From Verrucomicrobiota bacterium (GTDB lineage Bacteria; Verrucomicrobiota; Verrucomicrobiia; Limisphaerales; JACRJZ01), in NCBI GenBank assembly GCA_016219875.1, contig JACRJZ010000146.1:159122-223121 (forward strand): a DNA stretch of 64,000 nucleotides, in the 5' to 3' direction. Numbering within the stretch: the stretch's first letter is position 1; each line of letters opens with the position of its first letter. Below the pieces are notes generated by a model. It saw only the letters and a list, made by a program, of their open reading frames with translations, was not told where the DNA came from and searched no databases. Shown in pieces: positions 43,880-52,441 of the stretch. The position numbers and the translations under genes are program-made.

Positions 43880-45387
43880 AACCTCGACCCTCTCTTCTCG
43901 CCCTGTTGTGTGCCGCCATGCTGGCGGCGCTGGCCTCTTTCGCCCACGCGGCGCAAGCGGAGCGCCCCAACGTCCTCTTCATCGCCTCCGACGACCTGCG
44001 CCCGCAGCTCGGCTGTTACGGCGACAAGGTGGTCAAGTCGCCCAACCTTGACCGTCTGGCGGCGCGGGGGCTGGTCTTCGACCGCGCCTATTGCCAGCAG
44101 GCGCTGTGTTCGCCCTCGCGCATCTCGCTGCTCACGGGGCGGCATGTTTGGACGACGAAGATTTACGACATCGGCCCGTTTCTGCGCGAGACGATGCCGG
44201 ACGTGATCACGCTGCCGCAGCACTTCAAGAACAACGGCTATTTCACGCGCAGCCTGGGAAAGATCTACCACGTCGGCATTGATGATCCGCAGTCGTGGAG
44301 CGCGCCGCCGTGGCATTCAAAGAAGCCGCGATATGGCCCGGTCGGTTCTGCGATGGTGGCCAAGCGCGCGGCAGATTTGAAAGCCGCCGGACAACCGATT
44401 CCGAAGAAGGGTGAAAACGTGCCGTTCTACGGTGGGCCGGCCTTCGAGGCCCCGGACATGGCGGACGAGAACCTGCTCGACGGCGACACCGTGCGGGAGG
44501 CGTTGGACGCGATGCGCGAGCTGGCGAAGAGGCCGGAACAACCATTCTTCCTCGCGGTGGGCTTTGCGAATCCACACGTGCCCTGGGTGGCGCCGAAGAA
44601 GTACTGGGACCTCTACCGCACCGAGGACCTGCCGCTGCCGGAGAATCGTTTCGCGCCGAAGAACGCGCCCGCCTTTGCCGCCACGACCGGCGCGGATTTC
44701 TATTGGTATTCCAACGTGCCCAAGGACCGGAAGATCACGCCGGAGTTTGGCCGGCAGTGCCTGCATGGCCACCTCGCCGCCATCAGTTACGTGGACGCCG
44801 GCATCGGCCGCCTGCTGGCTGAGCTTGACCGCCTCGGTTTCCGCGAAAAGACCGTGATCGTCTTCTGGGGCGACCACGGCTATTACATGGGCGAGCACAA
44901 CTGGTGGGGCGGCAAGCACAACACCTACGAGGGCGCCACCCGGGCGCCGCTCATCGTGTCCGTCCCCGGCCAGAAAACCACGGGCGCGCATTGCCCGGCG
45001 CTGGTGGAGTTCGTGGACCTCTACCCGTCGCTGGTGGAGTTGTGCGGGCTGCCGTGGCCCAAGGACGCTGCCGGTTTGGAGGGCAAGAGCTTCGTGCCGC
45101 TGCTCAACGACCCAAAGCGCCCGTGGGACAAGGCCGCCTTCAGCGAATATCCGAAAGGCGGCCGGCAAGGCGTCGCCATGCGCACGGATCGCTACCGCTA
45201 CGTCGAGTGGCGGAACAAGAACGGGGACCTCGTCGCGCGCGAGCTTTACGACCATCAGGCCGATCCGCAGGAGAACGAGAACGTGGCCGATGCGCCCGCC
45301 AACGCGGCCGTGCTGGAGCGATTGGCGACCCAGCTTCGCGCAGCCCGAAAGCCAGCGCCGGAAGCCGAGCCGGAACGCAAACCGTGA
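43876..45387 (+). CDS. Secreted sulfatase 5 (iduronate-2-sulfatase-like)
   Basis: This 503-residue exported sulfatase has the signal LLALLCAAMLAALASFAHA. Metal-site VLFIASDDLRPQLGCYG, FGly site CSPSRISLLTGR (Cys78), GKIYHVGIDDPQSW and VIVFWGDHGYYMGEHNWWGKH-type residues identify the iduronate-2-sulfatase branch. Its ATG overlaps the stop of sulfatase 4 (ATGA), so the two are translationally coupled. Confidence 0.93.
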   Translation: MKPRPSLLALLCAAMLAALASFAHAAQAERPNVLFIASDDLRPQLGCYGDKVVKSPNLDRLAARGLVFDRAYCQQALCSPSRISLLTGRHVWTTKIYDIGPFLRETMPDVITLPQHFKNNGYFTRSLGKIYHVGIDDPQSWSAPPWHSKKPRYGPVGSAMVAKRAADLKAAGQPIPKKGENVPFYGGPAFEAPDMADENLLDGDTVREALDAMRELAKRPEQPFFLAVGFANPHVPWVAPKKYWDLYRTEDLPLPENRFAPKNAPAFAATTGADFYWYSNVPKDRKITPEFGRQCLHGHLAAISYVDAGIGRLLAELDRLGFREKTVIVFWGDHGYYMGEHNWWGGKHNTYEGATRAPLIVSVPGQKTTGAHCPALVEFVDLYPSLVELCGLPWPKDAAGLEGKSFVPLLNDPKRPWDKAAFSEYPKGGRQGVAMRTDRYRYVEWRNKNGDLVARELYDHQADPQENENVADAPANAAVLERLATQLRAARKPAPEAEPERKP

Positions 45388-45458
45388 CGGCCTCGTGCGA
45401 TGGGTCTTTACCAACGCTCTCAACGAACCACGAACCACGAACAACAACCGACTCCGCC

Positions 45459-46931
45459 ATGAACACAAACTGCATTCAAGACCGCCGGGCCTTCCTGAAA
45501 TCCGCCGCCGCCCTCGCCGCGCTGGCCGCGTGGCCGATGGGCTGCGCCACCCAGCACGCCGCGCTGCCGAGTGCGCCCCTCGCGACCCGCAAGAAGAAAC
45601 CCGGCCTGGTGCGCGGCGCGTTCTTCTACCCGCCCGCGCAACTGGTGCTGGACGGCAAGTGCGAGGACAGTTGGGCGCCGCAGCATTGGTTCACTTGGCC
45701 GGGCAACCAGTTCCAGCCGGAGCAGCAGCAGGCCAAGTTCACCGAGCGCCTCCACCAGATGACTGCCGGCCTCGACCTCACGCTGAAGATGAACGCGCAG
45801 GCGATTCACACCGATGCGGCCATTCAGGCGTTTCTCCAGGAGGTCGAGCAGTCCAAGCCCGAGGCGCTGCTCCTCGTCAACTTCTGGAACAGTTTCAGCC
45901 CGAAACTCAAGCCCATCCTCGCCGCCTTCAAGGGGCCGATCATTGTCTATCAGCCGGTGGGCGCGAACCACCAGTTGCCGCCGGAGTTCCTGCGCACCGC
46001 GCCGCGCGTGCAATACATCCACTCCATCGAGAACTGGGAGGCGCTCGAACGCGGCTTGCGCGCCGTCCACACCAAAGTCCAGCTCGCCCAGAGCCGGATG
46101 TTGCGCGTGTCGGGCCGGCTGGAGCGCGAGGCAGACGACTCCGAGCCGTTCTTCAGTCTGCCGATCCACGGCATCCCCGCGGCGCACTTCAACAAGCTCT
46201 TCGACGAACTGACCGTCACCGACGAGGACCGCGCCTTGGCCCGCTCAGTTCGCCGGCGCGCGCTCTCCGTGACCGACCTGGAGGAAAAGGCGTTCCTCGA
46301 CGCCGTCCGCGCTCACACCGCCGTCGGCAAGCTCCTCGAACGTCATCAAGCCGACGCGATCGCCATCGAGTGTCTGTTCCTCAAGCACCGCAAGCCGTGC
46401 CTGAGCTTCGCGCTCAACAACGGGCGCCTCGTTCCCTGCGGCTGTGAGAACGACCTCAACGCCACGCTCACGCTCATGTTCGGTGCGAGCCTCTTTGGCC
46501 GGGGCGGCTTCCAGCACAACCCTGAGTTTGACACCGAACACAACCACTACTTCGCCTCGCACTGCACCTGCACCACCAAACTGCACGGGCGGGACCAGAA
46601 GGATGCGCCGTATCACTTGCGGTCGTTCTTCCACCAGATGCCCAAGTCGCTCGCGCTCGACGTGCAATGGCCCGCCGGCGAGACGGCCACGCTCGTCAAA
46701 TACCAGACCACCAAAGCCACCCTCGACGCCTGGCGGGGCCGTATTATCTCGTCGCCCACGTGCCCGCCCGCGGGCGGTTGCGCCACGCGGGCGCTGGTGA
46801 GCCTCGATGGCGTCGCCGACGTGTGCAGCGTCTATGCCGGCCCGCACCCGATCCTCTACTGCGGCGACTTTGCGAAGCACGCCAAGGTCTTCGCCCAACT
46901 CTATGGCTTGGACATCAGGACGAACATTTGA
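45459..46931 (+). CDS. TAT-exported protein of unknown function (sugar-isomerase-like)
   Basis: This 490-residue protein has a twin-arginine signal (QDRRAFLKSAAALAALAAW) with a following Cys that may be lipidated. The body has conserved blocks DAIAIECLFLKHRKPCLSFALN, ENDLNATLTLMFGASLFGRGGFQHNP and HCTCTTKLHG. These resemble the C-terminal fold of L-fucose/L-arabinose isomerases, including the acidic-His residues. No enzyme activity can be assigned. It lies 71 bases after sulfatase 5 in the same direction and probably belongs to the same polysaccharide pathway. Confidence 0.7.
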   Translation: MNTNCIQDRRAFLKSAAALAALAAWPMGCATQHAALPSAPLATRKKKPGLVRGAFFYPPAQLVLDGKCEDSWAPQHWFTWPGNQFQPEQQQAKFTERLHQMTAGLDLTLKMNAQAIHTDAAIQAFLQEVEQSKPEALLLVNFWNSFSPKLKPILAAFKGPIIVYQPVGANHQLPPEFLRTAPRVQYIHSIENWEALERGLRAVHTKVQLAQSRMLRVSGRLEREADDSEPFFSLPIHGIPAAHFNKLFDELTVTDEDRALARSVRRRALSVTDLEEKAFLDAVRAHTAVGKLLERHQADAIAIECLFLKHRKPCLSFALNNGRLVPCGCENDLNATLTLMFGASLFGRGGFQHNPEFDTEHNHYFASHCTCTTKLHGRDQKDAPYHLRSFFHQMPKSLALDVQWPAGETATLVKYQTTKATLDAWRGRIISSPTCPPAGGCATRALVSLDGVADVCSVYAGPHPILYCGDFAKHAKVFAQLYGLDIRTNI

Positions 46932-46968
46932 GCGGCCACCAAGTTGAACCCGGCCCCATGACGGCGGC

Positions 46969-49900
46969 ATGAATCTCAGCCTTCAGCGTTGCGCTCCGCC
47001 GCGCTTGCGTCGTTTCGCCGTCGCGATTGCATGGCTGCTTGCGGGCAGTCTGCTCGCCGCTGCGGCACCGCTTGAAGGCGTCGAACTGGCGCGCTATCGG
47101 TTGGGCACTTTGGAGAAAGCCATTCGTGACTTGGACCAAACCTACGGGCCGGCTTACCCCAAGGCGGGTGAGTTTCTAAATCGCGCCCGCGCGCTGCGCC
47201 AGCGGTTGGAGGCGGGCGCTGCTGATGGGAAGGCCATGCCTGCGGAAATCGAGGCCAGCCTTGTCGCCTTGCAACAGGAAGCCTTGCTCGCCAATCCACT
47301 CCTGCAATCGAACCAACTCCTGCTCGTCAAGCGGCGGCCCAGCGGCAAACGCGGCACTCCGGGCCTCGACATTGCCATGCCCTCAAACCACGAATGCAAC
47401 TCCTCGCTCGCGCGCACCGGCTACGACAACGAACTGTGCGTCCTCTCGCCCATCAGCCCGCGCGGCAAGTTGCGCACACTGTATCGCCCGCCCAACGGCG
47501 GCTACGTAGGCGAGATGGATTTGCATTGGGACGCCGACCGCTTTCTCTTCACGCAATCCGACACGACAAACTGGAAGGTGTGTGAACTCCAGATCGTAGC
47601 GGCGTCTCGGCAGAGCGCCGCCGATTCTTCCGCGCCTCAGCCAACGGCGCTCTCCCGAGACGCCGCTACGCCGGTCAAAGTGCACCACGTTTCCACCATG
47701 CCCGACGACGTGGACAGCTTCGACGCCTGCTATCTGCCCAACGGCAAGATCATGTTCGGCTCGACCGCCTCTTTTCAATCCGTCCCGTGCTGGCACGGCT
47801 TGAAGAAGGTTTCCAATCTCTACCTGATGAACGCCGATGGCAGCGGCGCGCGGCAGGTCTGCTTCGACCAGGACCACGATTTCCACTCCACCGTGCTCCC
47901 CAACGGCCAGGTGCTCTACAACCGCTGGGATTACACCGGCATCAATCACATCTACCTGCGCGAACTGATGCTCATGAATCCCGACGGCACCGGCCAGCGC
48001 GCCATTTATGGCAGCGGCTCGTGGTATCCGAACTCGCTCTACTTCGCGCGCCCGCTGCCCGGCGATGCGGGCAAAATCATTTCCATCCTCTCCGGCTACC
48101 ACGGCCCGCATCGCATGGGGCAGCTTGTGATTCTCGATACCACCAAAGGCTGGCAAGAGGCCGCGGGGATCGTGCAACGCCTCTCGGGCCGCGGCGATCC
48201 CATCAAGCCGATGGTGAAAGACAATCTGGTTGAAGCCGACTGGCCAAAGTTCCTGCAACCCTTTCCGCTCAATGAAAAATATTCCCTCGTCGCCGCGTGG
48301 CTGCACGCCAAGGCGAACTGGGGCATCTACCTGGCGGACGTGTTCGACAACCTTGTGCTCGTGCGTGAAGAACCGGGCTGGGCGTTGCTGGAGCCGGTGG
48401 TGCTGAAGTCCCAGCCGAAGCTGCCCGCCCTGCCAGATCAAGTGGACCTGAGCCGCGACGACGGCCTCGTCTATCTGCACGATGCTCATGTCGGGCCGGG
48501 CCTACAGGGCGTGCCGCGCGGCACGGTGAAGAGCCTGCGTGTGCTGGCGTATCACTTCGGCTACCTCGGCCTCGCGGGACCAGATCGCATCGGCTACGGC
48601 GGGCCGTGGGAAGTGATGCGCATCCTGGGCACCGTGCCGCTGGAGGCCGATGGCTCGGCGTTCTTTCGTGTGCCGGCGAACACGCCCATCGCGCTGCAAC
48701 CGCTCGACGCCGAGGGCAAAGCGGTCCAGCTCATGCGCAGTTGGTTCTCCGTGATGCCCGGCGAGAAGGCGTCGTGTGTGGGCTGCCACGAGCGACCGTC
48801 CGACACGCCGCGTCCGCAAATCGCGCTGGCGGCACGCAAGGAGCCGCATGAGATCACGCTGTGGTATGGCCCCGCGCGCGGCTTTGATTTCGAGCGCGAG
48901 GTGCAGCCGGTGTTAGACCACCATTGCGTGAAGTGTCACGACGACCGTAGCAGCCGACGTGAGGAGGCTCCATCTGAAATCCGGCATCCGGCATCCGGCA
49001 TCGAAAGTAGTCGGGGCCTCCTCACGTCGGCTGCAACGAATCGCATTGACCTTCGTTCCGCGACACTCGTCACCAACTACACCGGCCGCCGCATCAGCCA
49101 AATGGGCATTGACCGACTGCATCCGAAGATGCGCGCCGACACGCAAGGCATCCTCAAATACTCGCCAGCCTACGACGCGCTGATTCCCTACATCCGCCGT
49201 GTCGGCATTGAAGACGACGTCTCCATGCTCACGCCCGGCGAATATCACGCTGACACCAGCCCGCTCATCCAAATGCTCCGCAAAGGCCATCACGGCGTGC
49301 AACTCGACGCCGAGTCGTGGGATCGGCTCGTGACGTGGATTGATCTGAACGCTCCGTGCCACGGCACCTGGAGCGAAGTGTATCCCATTCCCGACGGCGC
49401 GCATGAGCGGCGGATGGCGTTGCGGCGGCAGTTCTGCGGGCCAAAGGAAGATCCTGAGAAGATTCCACAGCCCGTCGTGGCGGCGACTCGGCAGAGCGCC
49501 GCACTCGCAAGTCCAGCAGACGAAGATGGCGGCGCTCTGCCGAGTCGCCGCTACGAGACTCCGAATCCGGCGCCTGAATTCCGAGCTTCGGATCTGCTCT
49601 CCGGGCCGCGCGAGAAAGTCATTTCCTTAGCCGACGACCTGACCCTGAAACTTGTCCGCATCCCCGCCGGCGAGTTTCTCATGGGCGACCCGGATGGTGA
49701 GCCCGACGATTTCCCGCTCTCCCGCGTCACCGTCGCCCGGTCGTTTTGGATGGCCGCCTGCGAAATCAGCAACGAGCAGTTCCGCCAGTTTGATTCGGGC
49801 CACGACAGCCATTATTACCAGAAGCGCTATCCCGCGCTGGAGCCGGGCGCGCCGGACTGGCTGGGACCCGACGCACGCGGCTTGACTCTCAACGACGGTC

Positions 49901-50502
49901 GCCAGCCCGCCGTGCGCGTGTCCTGGGACCAAGCGATGGCCTTTTGTCGCTCGCTCTCGGCCCGCACCGGGCTGCGCTTCAATCTGCCCACCGAGGCGCA
50001 ATGGGAATGGGCCTGTCGCGCCGGCACGAGCACGCCGTGGAGCTTCGGCGCGCGCGATGCGGACTTCTCGCGCTGGGCCAACCTGGCCGACGCGTCCTTC
50101 AGCAAGGGCCTTGGCAAGGACGGCAAGCAAGTCACCGGCGGACTGGAGCATTTGGTTCTCGAAGGCGCAGCGCTGAGTGACACGCGCTGCAACGACCGCG
50201 CTGTCGTCACCGCTGAAGTTGGAAGCTTCCAGCCGAACGCCTGGGGCCTGCATGATATGCACGGCAACGCCGCCGAATGGACGCGCACCAGCTACGCCGC
50301 CTTTCCCTATTGGGACGCCGATAGCCGCAGCGACGCGCCAACCGGCACGCGCAAAGTGGTACGCGGCGGCTCCTTCTTCGATCCACCGGCCCGTGCCTGC
50401 AGCGCCTTCCGCCTCGCCTATCCGAGTTGGCAGCGCGTCTTCAACGTCGGCTTCCGCGTGGTGTGCGAAGACAACCTCGAACAAACCCGCCTTCCCCAAT
50501 GA
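46969..50502 (+). CDS. HzsA-related dihaem protein fused to a SUMF1 domain, with three in-frame repeats
   Basis: This very large (1177 residues) exported protein resembles the HzsA-related family. After a signal peptide comes a propeller-like domain (HECNSSLARTGYDNELCVL, SYHGPHRMGQLVIL), then two c-haem motifs, CVGCH at residues 603-607 and CVKCH at 653-657. The C-terminal ~290 residues form a SUMF1/FGE-like domain (FLMGDPDGEPDDFP, LPTEAQWEWACRAG, NAWGLHDMHGNAAEW, VVRGGSFFD). The Cys pair required for oxygen-dependent formylglycine formation is not conserved (GGSFFD in place of GGS-x-x-C). Three palindromic repeats are read in frame, at residues ~210-234, 660-690 and 837-862. Confidence 0.85.
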   Translation: MNLSLQRCAPPRLRRFAVAIAWLLAGSLLAAAAPLEGVELARYRLGTLEKAIRDLDQTYGPAYPKAGEFLNRARALRQRLEAGAADGKAMPAEIEASLVALQQEALLANPLLQSNQLLLVKRRPSGKRGTPGLDIAMPSNHECNSSLARTGYDNELCVLSPISPRGKLRTLYRPPNGGYVGEMDLHWDADRFLFTQSDTTNWKVCELQIVAASRQSAADSSAPQPTALSRDAATPVKVHHVSTMPDDVDSFDACYLPNGKIMFGSTASFQSVPCWHGLKKVSNLYLMNADGSGARQVCFDQDHDFHSTVLPNGQVLYNRWDYTGINHIYLRELMLMNPDGTGQRAIYGSGSWYPNSLYFARPLPGDAGKIISILSGYHGPHRMGQLVILDTTKGWQEAAGIVQRLSGRGDPIKPMVKDNLVEADWPKFLQPFPLNEKYSLVAAWLHAKANWGIYLADVFDNLVLVREEPGWALLEPVVLKSQPKLPALPDQVDLSRDDGLVYLHDAHVGPGLQGVPRGTVKSLRVLAYHFGYLGLAGPDRIGYGGPWEVMRILGTVPLEADGSAFFRVPANTPIALQPLDAEGKAVQLMRSWFSVMPGEKASCVGCHERPSDTPRPQIALAARKEPHEITLWYGPARGFDFEREVQPVLDHHCVKCHDDRSSRREEAPSEIRHPASGIESSRGLLTSAATNRIDLRSATLVTNYTGRRISQMGIDRLHPKMRADTQGILKYSPAYDALIPYIRRVGIEDDVSMLTPGEYHADTSPLIQMLRKGHHGVQLDAESWDRLVTWIDLNAPCHGTWSEVYPIPDGAHERRMALRRQFCGPKEDPEKIPQPVVAATRQSAALASPADEDGGALPSRRYETPNPAPEFRASDLLSGPREKVISLADDLTLKLVRIPAGEFLMGDPDGEPDDFPLSRVTVARSFWMAACEISNEQFRQFDSGHDSHYYQKRYPALEPGAPDWLGPDARGLTLNDGRQPAVRVSWDQAMAFCRSLSARTGLRFNLPTEAQWEWACRAGTSTPWSFGARDADFSRWANLADASFSKGLGKDGKQVTGGLEHLVLEGAALSDTRCNDRAVVTAEVGSFQPNAWGLHDMHGNAAEWTRTSYAAFPYWDADSRSDAPTGTRKVVRGGSFFDPPARACSAFRLAYPSWQRVFNVGFRVVCEDNLEQTRLPQ
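47596..47669. repeat. Family B palindromic repeat, copy 1, inside HzsA-like CDS
   Basis: GTAGCGGCGTCTCGGCAGAG pairs with CTCTCCCGAGACGCCGCTAC around a 20-30 base loop. It is read as VAASRQSAA ... TALSRDAAT without a stop. Copy 2 is at 49477. Confidence 0.9.
48947..49037. repeat. Family A palindromic repeat, inside HzsA-like CDS
   Basis: GTAGCAGCCGACGTGAGGAG at 48947 pairs with CTCCTCACGTCGGCTGC near 49018 (the last bases diverge: CAAC instead of CTAC). The loop holds a tandem CCGGCAT. It begins 9 codons after the second haem motif and is translated as SSRREEAP ... LLTSAAT. Confidence 0.9.
49477..49554. repeat. Family B palindromic repeat, copy 2, inside HzsA-like CDS
   Basis: GTGGCGGCGACTCGGCAGAG pairs with CTCTGCCGAGTCGCCGCTAC. 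It lies in the linker between the haem region and the SUMF1 domain, where an insertion should be well tolerated. It is translated as VAATRQSAA ... ALPSRRYE. Confidence 0.9.
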
Positions 50503-52409
50503 ACCATCTGTCCCATCGGCTCTGCGCTCTGGCCGCGCTTCTTTCCCTGGCATTCCCCCTCGCGCTCCCCGTCCTCGCCGCCGAGCCAGCGCGTCGGCCC
50601 AACGTCCTTTGGATTACGGCCGAAGACATCAGCCCCAATCTCGGCTGCTACGGCGACACTTACGCGCGCACGCCGCAACTCGACGCCTTCGCGCGCGAAA
50701 GCGTCCGCTACACGCGCGCCTTCGCCACGGCGCCAGTCTGCTCGCCCGCGCGCTCTTGTCTCATCACTGGGATGTATGCCACGTCGCTCGGCACGCAGCG
50801 GCTCCGGTCGCGATTCCCTGTGCCCTCGAACGTGCGCGGCTTCCCGGCACTGCTGCGCGAGGCCGGGTATTACACCGCCAACAACGTCAAGACGGACTAC
50901 AACCTGCGTGACGAGCCGGCTTTCATCCGCGATTGCTGGAATGAGTCTTCGCCACGCGCGCATTGGCGCGGACGCCAGCCGGGGCAGCCGTTCTTCGCCG
51001 TGTTCAACCTCATGACCACGCACCAGTCGCGCGCGAGTGTGTGGCCGCACAAGCAGTTTGAAAAAGAAGTCGCCGCCAAGCTCACACCGGGCGAACGCCA
51101 TGATCCCGCCAAGGCCCCGTTGCCGCCCTACTATCCGGACACGCCCGAGGCGCGTCAAACGTGGGCCCGCTACCACGACTGCATCACCGCGATGGACAAA
51201 GAAGCGGGGGCGTTGCTCCGCCAGCTTGCCGAGGACGGTCTGGCCGACGACACGATTGTGTTTTTCTACGGCGACAACGGCATGGGTCTGCCGCGGGGGA
51301 AACGCTGCTTGTGGGACACCGGATTGCATGAACCGCTGCTGGTGCGGTTACCGGAGAAGTTCCGCCGGCTTGCACCAGACGCGCCGGGAACCGCGACAGA
51401 TCGGCTGGTCAGCTTCGTGGATTTTGCTCCAACAGTCCTGAGCCTGTGCGGCCTCAAGGTTCCTGCCCACATGCAAGGCGTGGCGTTCCTGGGAGAAGCC
51501 GCCGGCCCGCCCCGCGAGTTCGTCTTTGGCGCGCGAGACAGGGTGGACGAAGTCTTCGATCTGTCTCGTTCGGTGCGCGATCGACGCTTCCTCTACATCC
51601 GCAACTTCATGCCGCACCTCTCCTGGATGCCGCCAGAGAATTTTTCGGACGGCTCGACGTTCCGTCGCGAACTCAGAGTGCTCGCTGGACAAGGCAAGCT
51701 CAACGCCGCGCAACTCACCTATGCCGGGCCGCGCAAGCCGCTGGAAGAACTCTACGACATGGAGGCTGACCCACACCAAATCCACAGCCTCGCCTCCAAC
51801 CCAGCACACCACTCGACACTCGAGAGAATGCGGCGTGCCCTGCGCGAATGGCTGCTGACGACGCGTGATGCCGGCTTCCTCGCCGAACCGCAGGTCTGGG
51901 AACGCCTCGGCACCACCAGCACGCCACTTGATCTGGCCTGCGATGACGCGAAGTACCCGCTCGCCCGCCTGCTGGATGCCGCTGACCTCGTCGGACGCCC
52001 CAACGCAGCGCCGCAGCAGGTGAAGCTCCTGCGCGACGCGGACGACGGCGTGCGCTACTGGGCCGCCGTGGGCCTGCACGCGGCTGGCCAAGCCACTGAG
52101 CCAACCCGCGCTGCGTTGCGCGAGGCGCTGAAGGATTCCTGCGCCGTCGTGCGCATCGAGGCCGCGGCAACGCTGGCCGAGTGGGGTGAGGCCGGTGAAC
52201 CGTTGCGGCTACTTGAGAAAGAACTCCGCTCGACGCAGTCCGATGTCGCCCTCCATGCCGCCCGCGCGCTGCAGTTGCTTGGCGACCGCGCCCAGCCGGT
52301 CAGGCCGGCCATGCGCGAAGTTCTCGAACGCGCCCGCCGCGAAGAGAAGATCGCCGGCGATCCGGCGATGTTTCTGCGTTTCAGCCTCGAATCAGCGCTG
52401 CAACCATGA
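50499..52409 (+). CDS. Secreted sulfatase 6 with C-terminal HEAT-like region
   Basis: This heparan-N-sulfatase-like enzyme has the signal LAALLSLAFPLALPVLAAE. Metal site NVLWITAEDISPNLGCYG, FGly site CSPARSCLITGMY (Cys81) and VFFYGDNGMGLPRGK are present. From about residue 500 the protein continues in helical HEAT-type repeats (DADDGVRYWAAVGLHAAG, DSCAVVRIEAAATLAEWG, DVALHAARALQLLGD). The start overlaps the stop of the HzsA-like gene (ATGA), so the two proteins are probably made together. Confidence 0.9.
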   Translation: MNHLSHRLCALAALLSLAFPLALPVLAAEPARRPNVLWITAEDISPNLGCYGDTYARTPQLDAFARESVRYTRAFATAPVCSPARSCLITGMYATSLGTQRLRSRFPVPSNVRGFPALLREAGYYTANNVKTDYNLRDEPAFIRDCWNESSPRAHWRGRQPGQPFFAVFNLMTTHQSRASVWPHKQFEKEVAAKLTPGERHDPAKAPLPPYYPDTPEARQTWARYHDCITAMDKEAGALLRQLAEDGLADDTIVFFYGDNGMGLPRGKRCLWDTGLHEPLLVRLPEKFRRLAPDAPGTATDRLVSFVDFAPTVLSLCGLKVPAHMQGVAFLGEAAGPPREFVFGARDRVDEVFDLSRSVRDRRFLYIRNFMPHLSWMPPENFSDGSTFRRELRVLAGQGKLNAAQLTYAGPRKPLEELYDMEADPHQIHSLASNPAHHSTLERMRRALREWLLTTRDAGFLAEPQVWERLGTTSTPLDLACDDAKYPLARLLDAADLVGRPNAAPQQVKLLRDADDGVRYWAAVGLHAAGQATEPTRAALREALKDSCAVVRIEAAATLAEWGEAGEPLRLLEKELRSTQSDVALHAARALQLLGDRAQPVRPAMREVLERARREEKIAGDPAMFLRFSLESALQP

Positions 52410-52441
52410 TTGCCTCTTGCCTTCAAAATGTATTCCTCACG

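Noticed and set aside
48947..49037. Family A element as an attC site or IS end
   Set aside because: It is perfectly symmetric without RYYYAAC/GTTRRRY cores or a transposase gene; other copies lie far from the integron.
49600..50502. The SUMF1 domain as a genuine formylglycine-generating enzyme for the sulfatases
   Set aside because: The fold motifs are present but the Cys pair that binds copper and the substrate Cys is not conserved (GGSFFD), so catalysis of the standard reaction is unlikely.
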